Source: JBEBVQ01 sp964636205
GTDB taxonomy: Bacteria; Bacteroidota; Bacteroidia; Chitinophagales; Chitinophagaceae
NCBI GenBank assembly: GCA_964636205.1
Contig: CAZWPF010000120.1
Coordinates: forward strand, 1-7,152
Direction: 5' to 3'
Length of the DNA: 7,152 bases
Positions 1 through 6,082 of this stretch are shown one piece after another. The notes under the pieces are model-generated. The model was not told where the DNA came from. It was given only the letters and a program-made list of their open reading frames with translations, and did not search any database. Both the position numbers and the translations under genes were made by a program. Numbering within the stretch: position 1 is the first letter of the stretch; every line of letters starts with the position of its first letter.

Positions 1-21
1 CAATTAAATCAATTTCAAAAT

Positions 22-52
22 AAAAAAAGAGGCTGCCTTTTGAGACAACCTC
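22..52 (-). terminator. Rho-independent terminator of the sensor kinase/response regulator operon
   Basis: Read on the minus strand, this is a 9-pair stem, GAGGTTGTC with GGCAGCCTC (two G-T wobbles), a 6-base loop TCAAAA, and then seven consecutive T. On the plus strand the arms are 44-52 and 29-37 and the T run is the A tract 22-28. The stem-loop-T-tract order fits only minus-strand transcription, so it would end the transcript leaving the response regulator, about 185 bases after its stop codon. Confidence 0.85.
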
Positions 53-236
53 CGACTCGCTCCGGGACTGAGTTTCTGCGCTCTGCGCGAAAACGAGCGC
101 ACAGATTGCGTCAGCAATCTGCGTACAAGTCTCGAATTTCATCCTCGACGTACGGCTTTCCTCTGAAGACGCAAAGCGTATGCTATGGGCCAATTCAATA
201 ATTTGACTGATAAAAAAAATCCGCCTGTTATTCATA
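53..236. other. Non-coding 3' region between response regulator stop and terminator
   Basis: No credible gene lies here. By hand count, positions 53-180 are about 55% GC, visibly richer than the AT-rich flanks. The stretch holds two adjacent perfect hairpins (77-101 and 102-121) and a shorter inverted pair CGTAC/GTACG (122-126 and 150-154). If the terminator at 22-52 is the true end, this would be a structured 3' untranslated region of the kinase/regulator mRNA. It could instead be a copy of a dispersed palindromic repeat or hold a small RNA; the sequence alone does not decide. Confidence 0.5.
77..121. repeat. Two abutting perfect inverted repeats (hairpin pair)
   Basis: The first hairpin is TGCGCTC (77-83) pairing with GAGCGCA (95-101) around an 11-base loop. 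The second starts at the next base: CAGATTGC (102-109) pairs with GCAATCTG (114-121) around the 4-base loop GTCA. Both stems are perfect Watson-Crick. Neither is followed by a T or A tract, so they are not intrinsic terminators. They may protect the 3' end of the operon transcript or be a REP-like element. Confidence 0.6.
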
Positions 237-905
237 TCAATGTGCCAACCCCGTTCGCAAGGCTTTTTTTATGAGCATGGCCACATTTCGTGCGTCCATC
301 TTTAGCATGATGCTCGCCCTGCTATTTTCCACGGTATTCTGACTTAAAAATAATTTTTCAGCAATTTCCTGACTGGTCAGACCATCTACAATCAGCTGCA
401 ATATTTCTTTTTCCCGAGAGGTTAAAGTCGATTTACTACTAACAGCTTTGGTAATTCGAATATTCAGATCGTGCAATTTTTCCTTCATGCTCTCCTCAAG
501 AAAAGTTTCCCCCGCGTAAACCTTCTCAATTGCTTCAATGAGGATAGCTTCATCTGCGTTTTTAATGAGGAAACCATGAACACCCTGCCGAAGCATGTTA
601 CTGGCATGTAAGGTACTATCAAAATTGGTTAAGGTAAGTATACGGATCGAAGGGTATTTTTTTAGAATTATCGGTGCTAATTCGTCTCCTGTTTTTCCTG
701 GCAACTGAATATCGAGCAATAACACATCCGGAACCTGTTTTGCCAATCCCTCTAATAGCAGTGCTCCATTCAGATAGGTTTCAATCAATTGTATATGAGG
801 ATAGGTAGCCAGCATATTCTGCAACCCTTTGATGATCATCGGATGATCATCTGCGATAGCTACTTTTATTTGGTTAGGTACGAAATGCCTATTTGAATTC
901 AACAT
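237..905 (-). CDS. NarL/LuxR-family two-component response regulator
   Basis: This is a 222-residue cytoplasmic transcription factor, the usual length for the NarL/FixJ group. The receiver domain spans about residues 13-130. It has the acidic pair D19-D20, the predicted phospho-acceptor D65 in LLLDIQLPG, the switch threonine T93 and the conserved K115. A linker leads to a LuxR-type helix-turn-helix at about 160-217, opening LTSREKEIL and containing TSQEIAEKLFLSQNTVE. The segment after TVE reads NSRASI, where relatives usually have a T/F-H-R type sequence, so the recognition-helix end is slightly unusual. The start is 2 bases beyond the kinase stop (TGATCATG), which suggests translational coupling; no Shine-Dalgarno is seen. 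The partner is almost certainly the adjacent kinase. Target genes are unknown; the divergent surface-protein gene is one candidate by position only. Confidence 0.95.
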   Translation of the reverse strand: MLNSNRHFVPNQIKVAIADDHPMIIKGLQNMLATYPHIQLIETYLNGALLLEGLAKQVPDVLLLDIQLPGKTGDELAPIILKKYPSIRILTLTNFDSTLHASNMLRQGVHGFLIKNADEAILIEAIEKVYAGETFLEESMKEKLHDLNIRITKAVSSKSTLTSREKEILQLIVDGLTSQEIAEKLFLSQNTVENSRASIMLKMDARNVAMLIKKALRTGLAH

Positions 906-907
906 GA

Positions 908-2920
908 TCAGCTGATTTTTAGTTTTTCCAAATCGAATTCCAGATGGACCGAAGTGCCCGTATTTTTATTTGAGTTGATGGTTATTTTCCCTTGCAGGGC
1001 TGCAATTCTATAACGTAAATTTTGCAACCCGAATCCATCATTTTCATCATCCGTATTAAACCCTGCGCCATTATCCTCAACTGTAAGTAATAATCTCCCT
1101 TGATAAATTATCAACTCTATCGATGCGCGGGTAGCAGACGCATGTTTTAATACATTCTGTATTAGTTCCTGTACCATTCTATATAGCATCAGTTCGGTAG
1201 CTTTATCGAGCTGACTGAAATCTCCCTGGCAAGACAGTTCAGTTTCCAATTCTTTGTGAATATGGTTGCAGAATATTACCAAAGCTTCAGGCAATGCGTG
1301 CTGCACCAATACATCGGGCATGAGATTATGGGCGGTCTTCCGCACTTCCGAACTGGTATCTTCGAGCATGTGCATCAGATCTGTAAGTGAAGAATTGGCT
1401 GCAAGTTCCGGAGCGATTCTTCTTGCGGTACTAAGGTTCATCTTCATAGCTGTCAACATCCCGCCAATGCCGTCGTGCAGCTCTCTCGCCAGTCGGCCTC
1501 GCTCTTGTTCCTCGCCCTTCATCATTGCTTTTAATCGATCGATTTCCTGCGCTTGCAACATGGCTTGTTGCTGTTGTCTGAGTATTTGAATTTCCTTCTG
1601 TTGCAGTCTTCGATCTGCCTTTCTTTTAGCGAATAGGGAAATGGAAACAATTCCGGATACAATCAGTCCGGCGCTGATCATGGTAAACCAAATGTTCTTT
1701 TTTCGGGCATCGTTTTCTTGTCTGCTAATCATCAGACTTTGACTAATTAATTCTTTATCCTTTTCAGCTGTTCTGTAGCGGACTTCCAATTGGTGTACCA
1801 TTTCAGAAATCTGTTCATTTTCCAATGTGTCTTTAAGTCGGATATATTGAAGGCTGTGCCGAAGTGCGTTTTCATATTTGCCTATGGTATCGTAAAGTTG
1901 AGTCAGTGCCATATGTACATTGCTCAAATCATTGTTGGCATGGGATGATTGCATGCTATCAAGTGCTATGAGCAAATAGTTTTCGGCAAGTTTGAATTCC
2001 CCGACTCTGGTATAATACTTTCCTATCGCTAAATTTGCTTTGTTCCAATAGAGTGGAACAACAGGAATGGTGATTTCATTGATTCTATCAATGCAGACCT
2101 TTACAGAATCCAGATTATTCTTCTGTAGCCATATGTCCGCCATATAGACCATACATGTGTATTCTATATCTTCTAATTTGCCCCTGTACAAGTCTTTATG
2201 TTCGTCAATCAAATTCTTTGCTTTTCGCAAATAGAATATTGCAGAATCGGTTTGTTTCATTGCCCCATAGATCATCCCTCGATTTGAATTAATGATGCTC
2301 AGTAAATCGTAGTGGTTGTTTTGAGTAGCGGTGATTTCTGCTTGTTCTAAGTAGTACAGCGCTTTTCTAGGTTGCTTTAGTTTTTGGGTTAGTGTTGAGA
2401 GGTTGACATAAATCAGTGCTTTTGTTGAAGGATTTAGCTGACTGTATGGGATTTGGAGGGTTTGATGATAGTAATAAGCTGCCTCGTCATATTTGCCTTG
2501 TGTCTGATAGATATTGCCAAGAATGTTGTAACCGACAGCTAAAATATCTGTGTGTTTTCCTGTTGTAAGGCAATAATAAATCAATCTCATCAGCTGCTCG
2601 ATCCCTTGTTCATACCTGCCGGTATGCGAATAGATAATGCCTGAAAGTTGGTGGCTTTTAGCGACTCCAAAAGAATAGCCAATTTGACTGCTTTGCCATC
2701 GGGCATGGTCTAGCATTATCAATGCTGAATCCGGTTGTTCGTTACCGATGGAGGCTGCTATAGACAAATATTGATAGAGGGCAGCACTGTCCGATTCAAA
2801 CTCACCCTTGGCTTGTTCTACTGCGCTTTGCCGCAAAGTTATCTGGGCGTTTAAGCGTTTGTCAGAGCCCAGTAAAATGGCGACCAAAAGCAAGATTATG
2901 TAACGAATTAGGACGACCAT
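908..2920 (-). CDS. TPR-containing membrane sensor histidine kinase (HisKA_3/NarX-DegS type)
   Basis: This 670-residue kinase begins with a signal peptide (about 1-25, ending LNA before Q26). A helical sensor region follows (about 45-365) with several TPR-like pairs, for example around 83-116, 126-157, 166-200, 207-240, 290-323 and 331-364. One transmembrane segment lies at about 410-430, then a Q-rich coiled coil (about 432-475). The dimerisation domain carries RLARELHDGIGG with the predicted phospho-acceptor H482. The ATPase domain shows the N box around N589 (ELIQNVLKHA), the G1 box DNGAG (616-620) and the G2 box GFGLQNL (629-635), so no catalytic motif is missing. The topology implies periplasmic TPRs sensing an unknown ligand or protein and a cytoplasmic kinase core that phosphorylates the regulator encoded immediately downstream. 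TPR kinases of this layout are common in Bacteroidota. The gene is first in the operon. The signal is unknown, and no close named homologue is recognised. Confidence 0.95.
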   Translation of the reverse strand: MVVLIRYIILLLVAILLGSDKRLNAQITLRQSAVEQAKGEFESDSAALYQYLSIAASIGNEQPDSALIMLDHARWQSSQIGYSFGVAKSHQLSGIIYSHTGRYEQGIEQLMRLIYYCLTTGKHTDILAVGYNILGNIYQTQGKYDEAAYYYHQTLQIPYSQLNPSTKALIYVNLSTLTQKLKQPRKALYYLEQAEITATQNNHYDLLSIINSNRGMIYGAMKQTDSAIFYLRKAKNLIDEHKDLYRGKLEDIEYTCMVYMADIWLQKNNLDSVKVCIDRINEITIPVVPLYWNKANLAIGKYYTRVGEFKLAENYLLIALDSMQSSHANNDLSNVHMALTQLYDTIGKYENALRHSLQYIRLKDTLENEQISEMVHQLEVRYRTAEKDKELISQSLMISRQENDARKKNIWFTMISAGLIVSGIVSISLFAKRKADRRLQQKEIQILRQQQQAMLQAQEIDRLKAMMKGEEQERGRLARELHDGIGGMLTAMKMNLSTARRIAPELAANSSLTDLMHMLEDTSSEVRKTAHNLMPDVLVQHALPEALVIFCNHIHKELETELSCQGDFSQLDKATELMLYRMVQELIQNVLKHASATRASIELIIYQGRLLLTVEDNGAGFNTDDENDGFGLQNLRYRIAALQGKITINSNKNTGTSVHLEFDLEKLKIS

Positions 2921-2965
2921 TATTGCTGCGGGTTGGAGTTGAGCCCTGAATTTCAGTTAAAACTT

Positions 2966-2973
2966 CAAATATT
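2966..2973 (-). promoter_or_regulatory. Weak candidate -7 element for the kinase/regulator operon
   Basis: On the minus strand this reads AATATTTG, one mismatch from the Bacteroidota -7 consensus TAnnTTTG. It sits about 45 bases before the kinase start, a reasonable leader length. No good -33 TTTG partner is visible at the expected spacing, so this is a weak call; no better match was found in the region upstream of the kinase. Confidence 0.2.
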
Positions 2974-3010
2974 GCCAATATTACTAATAAAACTTTAAGT
3001 TGTTCACAAT

Positions 3011-3047
3011 GTCCTGGCTTAGGACCACGTGAAAAACACGGTAAGCC
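3011..3047. promoter_or_regulatory. Overlapping, mutually exclusive inverted repeats in the divergent intergenic region
   Basis: GTCCT (3011-3015) can pair with AGGAC (3021-3025) around a 5-base loop. Alternatively GGCTTA (3016-3021) pairs with TAAGCC (3042-3047), enclosing an inner CGTG-AAAAA-CACG hairpin (3028-3040). The two foldings share bases and cannot coexist. The element lies between the two divergent genes, roughly 90-100 bases upstream of the kinase start and outside the proposed leader of the plus-strand gene. It could be an operator with dyad symmetry or part of an untranslated RNA. The arms are short and chance is not excluded. Confidence 0.3.
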
Positions 3048-3105
3048 TATTTAATTCTTTATATTAGGAAATAAAATATAATAACAAACCACCATGGGCC
3101 GGAAT

Positions 3106-3124
3106 AGTACGGAAGGTACTTTTG
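3106..3124 (+). promoter_or_regulatory. Candidate promoter -7 box with overlapping palindromic operator for the NHL/Ig surface-protein gene
   Basis: TACTTTTG at 3117-3124 matches the Bacteroidota sigma-A -7 consensus TAnnTTTG exactly and lies 70 bases before the ATG at 3194. A perfect dyad, AGTAC (3106-3110) and GTACT (3116-3120) around GGAAG, covers the first four bases of this element, as an operator for a dimeric regulator might. No clear -33 TTTG is present at the normal distance, which would suit a promoter needing an activator, or mean the match is chance. Confidence 0.4.
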
Positions 3125-3193
3125 AAAATGCAATATAAATTCAATTATTAATCTTATTAAGATTTAGATGAAAACAGGTAAAAATCCAATTTT

Positions 3194-6005
3194 ATGATTA
3201 AACATTCTACTCTAATCGTCCTTTTAATTGTAATGGGCGCTGCGCCTTTATTTACTAGGGCTCAATGCAGCGTAAAGTTGACATCTTCTACTGCCTGCGG
3301 GGTACCTGCGGTTCTACGCGCGGAAGCTGATTTTGTACCTTATCGGATCGAATGGAAGCGCGATGGAAGTACTATTCGAAATGACAGTGCATCTTGGTCG
3401 TCAATTGGGATAATCATGGGGGACAGAGCAAGCACTGCTGATGACCCCGGCGGGGTTTGGGTTAACAAAAAGGGGCAAGTTTACTTCCCCGGTCTGCGAT
3501 CTAATATTATTTACTTATATGACCAAGGATCACCTACCTCGCCCACAGTTGTTGCAGGCACCGGCCAAGGAACCGCTTTGAATCAGATGTATAGACCTAG
3601 TGGACTATGGATGGATGATAAGGATACCTTGTTTGTCGCAGATCTAACCAATAACCGAATAATGAAGTTTCCGCCTAACTCTACAAGTGCTACCAACGGA
3701 GCTATAGTCGCAGGCCCTGCCAGTGGGGGTAATGCAGGCAGTTCGTTGGATATGATGAGGGATCCGTACGATTTGTTCGGCGATGACAATGGAAATATNN
3801 NNNNNNNNAAACGGGCCAAGGGGAGTAGGAGTTGATTCCGATGGAAATATATATGTTGCTGACGCAGGAAATAATCGAATTTTAAAGTTCGCTAAGGGAT
3901 CTAAAGCTGGGACAGCCGGTACTGTAATCGCTGGTGGCAACGGCGCAGGTAGTGCACTAAACCAATTGAACTACCCTATCGGAGTTCATGTAGACAAACA
4001 GGGTTACGTCTATGTAGCAGATATGAGCAATCAACGTGTTTTAAAATTCCCTCCAAATTCTACTAGTGCGACGATGGGGACGGTAGTAGCCGGTGGAAAT
4101 GGCGTTGGGAACGGGTTAAATCAATTCAATAGAGCAAGGGCAGTCTTTGTTGATGGATATGGGAACATTTATGTGACAGACGATGGATCTCCAACCAACA
4201 CCAGAGTAATGGTGTTTCCCCCAAATAGCAGTAGTTCAACGATGGGCAAAATTATAGCCGGAGGCAGTGGTGTTTTTAAACAGTATGCTGCCGGCCTCTA
4301 CGTTTCCGATAGTGGACATATATTCTTTGCTGAGGCCAATGCACAAAAAATTAAAAAGTTTACAGTAAATCTACCAAAGGACACTCTCACTGCTACACAA
4401 GCGGGCAATTACACCGCCACTCTTTATGGGTTCAACGGTTGTGTTCAAACTGCATCAGTGACGGTATCAGCTTCGGGCGGACCTACTCTTGCATTAGGTG
4501 CAAATCCATCAGTTTGTGTGGGTGTAACCACCGCTTCCCTGACTTATAGTAATCCTACCGGTAGCCCAAATCAATACAACATAAGTTGGTCGGCCGCAGC
4601 TATATCAGCAGGGTTTGTAAATCAGACCAATCAGACACTCCCCGGAGGCGCAATTTCAATAGCAATTCCCGGAGGGGCAACTGCAGGTAATACTTATACC
4701 GGAACGCTTACCGTTCGGAATAGTTCTACAGGTTGTGTCAGCGGTAACTATAGTTTCAGCGTTATATTGACCTCAGGTGTAACCATCACGCCGGGAGCTA
4801 CACCTGCGGTGTGTAAAGGTGCCACCTCCGCACCGCTTTCATATACGGCAACGGGATCCCCAAATCAATATAGCATCGCCTGGAGTGGAGCCGCTCAGTC
4901 TGCCGGCTTTACCAATGTCACCAATCAGGCAATCGCATCGAGTCCGATAAACGTTACCGTGCCGGGGTCCGCAACACCGGCTACCTACTCAGGTACATTA
5001 ACTATGCGTAATAGCTCCTCGGGCTGCGTGAGTACAACATCCAATGTCAGCGTGATAATTAATGCACTTCCCAATGCTAGCATTACCCCGGCCGGTCCTA
5101 TTGGAATCTGCGTAGGTCAATCAGCAACATTAACAGCGGGTAGTGGTGCCGGATATAGTTTCCAATGGAAGAATGCTCAAGGCGCTGTAGGTAGCGGAGG
5201 TAGCTACACTGCCAGTGCAACAGGAAATTATTATGTCGTGGTAACCGACGGCAACAATTGTAAAGACAGTTCTTCACCGGTTTTGGTAACCTCAGTACCC
5301 TTACCGCAGGTAAGTATTCTACCCGGCGATACGGCGTTCTGTAATGGAGAATTTGTTCGCTTGGAAGCAATCTCTTCAGATACCGGACTTAATTATCAAT
5401 GGAAGAAAGATAACAGTTTGGTGCCGGCAACTGCAGACTTCCTGGAGGTAAATACTTCGGGTATATATTCGGTAATAGTTTCAAGAAAAAATATTTCCGG
5501 ATGTAGCGATAGCGCAGCGGAAGTAGAAGTGAAGGTACATCCCCTTCCAACACCATCGATCGACTGGGATGGTACTTTGCTTACCACTGATGATTATTAC
5601 GATAGCTATCAATGGATGATAGCCGGACAGCCGATTATAGGAGCCGCAGGAGCGTCTTATCAACCTGATACAATAGGGTCTTATTCTGTAATGGTTACTG
5701 ACAGCAATGGATGTGTCGGTACTTCCTCTGCTTATCAAGTCAATGAATTACATTCCGGTGTGAAGAGTTTACAGGCTCAGGAAATTGCTATATACCCCAA
5801 TCCGGCCACAAACGAGGTTTATATCCATGGTCCAAAGGGAATTTCTGTTTTATTGCGAGGCATGGATGGTCGGGTGATCTATCGTAAAGAGCGGGTAGAA
5901 GTACTAAATATTAGTCAATTACCGGCCGGTCTTTATTATCTCCAGATTTTCGGTGAGGACGGGCTGCTACTAAAAAATTCACAGTTAATTAAGATTAACC
6001 AATAG
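3194..6005 (+). CDS. Secreted NHL-propeller and Ig-like repeat protein with T9SS sorting domain, interrupted by an assembly gap
   Basis: A signal peptide (residues 1-23, ending TRA before Q24) starts the protein. The first half of an Ig-like domain (CSVKL to about WKRDG, 3266-3409) is followed by seven NHL-type propeller units (3440-4361). Next comes the second half of that Ig domain (TATQAGNY...C, about 4362-4475), then two tandem copies of a domain of about 96 residues (4479-5060). Three Ig/PKD-like domains follow (about 5061-5294, 5295-5540, 5541-5750), and finally a T9SS type A sorting domain with YPNP (5793-5804). The sorting domain implies export through the outer membrane and surface attachment or release; the propeller and Ig domains suggest binding, but no catalytic site or ligand is evident. 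Frame changes at the 10-N gap (3799-3808): 3194-3798 and 3809-6005 are the two real parts. Restoring about 117 bases makes one frame of about 972 residues. The ATG at 3783 is not a genuine start. No strong Shine-Dalgarno precedes 3194, as is usual in this phylum. Confidence 0.9.
3440..4361 (+). repeat. Seven tandem NHL propeller units, period about 159 bases
   Basis: Units begin at 3440, 3590, 3758, 3810, 3969, 4128 and 4287. Complete units read roughly P-x-GV-x-VD-x-x-GNIYVAD-x-x-NxRVxKF, then a variable loop, then VxAGGNGxGxxxNQ. The three intervals after the gap are exactly 159 bases; the earlier ones are 150 and 168. The third unit stops after 14 residues at the N gap. The last unit lacks its closing VxAGG strand. 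A matching segment (IGIIMGD, about 3404-3424) precedes unit one, so the ring could close by pairing of first and last strands, as in other beta-propellers. Confidence 0.8.
3799..3808. other. Assembly gap (10 N placeholder) inside the NHL repeats
   Basis: Ten N lie within the third propeller unit. The left side ends after GDDNGN plus the first two bases of an ATN codon. The right side resumes with one base completing a codon, followed by NGPRGVGVD at the start of the next unit. Placeholder length and repeat position suggest the assembler failed in near-identical repeats. The frames on the two sides rejoin only if the true missing length is a multiple of three, and the 159-base period predicts about 117. 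Confidence 0.95.
4479..5060 (+). repeat. Two tandem copies of a 96-97-residue Ig-fold-like domain
   Basis: Copy one is about 4479-4769 and copy two about 4770-5060. Both carry a C-x-G motif near the start, then GSPNQY-(N/S)-I-x-W, SAGF, TNQ, a proline/glycine-rich turn, YxGTLTxRNSSxGCVS and a closing hydrophobic strand. The two cysteines per copy (start and GCVS) are conserved in both, so a disulphide is possible. This domain recurs in T9SS-exported proteins of Bacteroidota; its specific role is unknown. The copies have diverged at the DNA level, so the duplication is not very recent. Confidence 0.8.
5772..6002 (+). other. T9SS type A C-terminal sorting domain
   Basis: The last 77 residues start near QAQEIAIYPNP, continue with NEVYI and LLRGMDGRVIYR, and end LPAGLYYLQIF...GLLLKNSQLIKI. 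This is the characteristic pattern of the Por/type A sorting signal: YPNP, a central D/N-x-x-G-R-V strand and an LPAGxYxL strand. It directs outer-membrane passage through the type IX system, where it is normally removed. The T9SS machinery itself is not in this window. Confidence 0.9.
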
Positions 6006-6021
6006 CGATTAATTAATCGCT
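6004..6021. repeat. 18-bp perfect palindrome overlapping the stop codon
   Basis: AGCGATTAATTAATCGCT is a perfect dyad that begins with the last two bases of the TAG stop codon of the surface-protein gene. As RNA it would form about a 7-pair stem with a 4-base AT loop. No T run follows, so it is not by itself a terminator. It could be a 3' stability element, a protein-binding dyad, or chance. Confidence 0.6.
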
Positions 6022-6022
6022 T

Positions 6023-6068
6023 GTAGCACGTCGGTTTATTTGTTTCGAATATTCGGGCGTGCTACTTT
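6023..6068 (+). terminator. Terminator-like hairpin between the two secreted-protein genes
   Basis: GTAGCACG (6023-6030) pairs perfectly with CGTGCTAC (6058-6065), followed by TTTAAAT. The 27-base loop contains the palindrome CGAATATTCG (6046-6055), which may form an inner stem. The weak T tract makes this an imperfect intrinsic terminator; transcription may partly read through into the next gene 15 bases later. The right arm overlaps a poor promoter-like pair, TTTG (6039-6042) and TACTTTAA (6063-6070), 20 bases apart. Confidence 0.4.
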
Positions 6069-6082
6069 AAATCAAAATAGTG

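Noticed and set aside
22..52. End of an insertion sequence
   Set aside because: The inverted arms and T tract fully explain it as a terminator. No transposase fragment or target duplication is visible in the 236 flanking bases.
211..236. Run of eight A (T on the minus strand) just after the regulator stop as a terminator
   Set aside because: Only a 4-pair GCCT/AGGC match with a long loop precedes it, so there is no convincing stem. The hairpin at 22-52 is far better.
1266..1589. Plus-strand open frame of 107 codons antisense to the kinase gene
   Set aside because: It lies wholly inside the kinase coding sequence, is rich in Cys and Ser with no domain pattern, and mirrors codons of the conserved kinase core. 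It is a shadow frame.
3783..3785. ATG as the start of a separate downstream protein
   Set aside because: It sits out of frame in the third NHL unit and the frame crosses the N gap. No signal peptide follows it, whereas the upstream part has one. It is an artefact of the placeholder gap length.
3583..3940. Two minus-strand open frames crossing the N gap
   Set aside because: They read through unknown bases, oppose the clearly coding NHL repeats and show no recognisable features.
3440..4361. Regular direct repeats as a CRISPR-like or satellite array
   Set aside because: The periodicity is protein-level, 53-residue NHL blades in one reading frame with diverged DNA. There are no short identical repeats with unique spacers.
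5098..5738. Three minus-strand open frames under the Ig-like domains
   Set aside because: The plus strand here is clearly coding, with conserved Ig patterns. The opposing frames have no start context and no domain character.
3194..6005. True frameshift or pseudogene
   Set aside because: Both sides are intact repeats with no stop codons, and the frames reconcile if the gap is a multiple of three, as the repeat period predicts.
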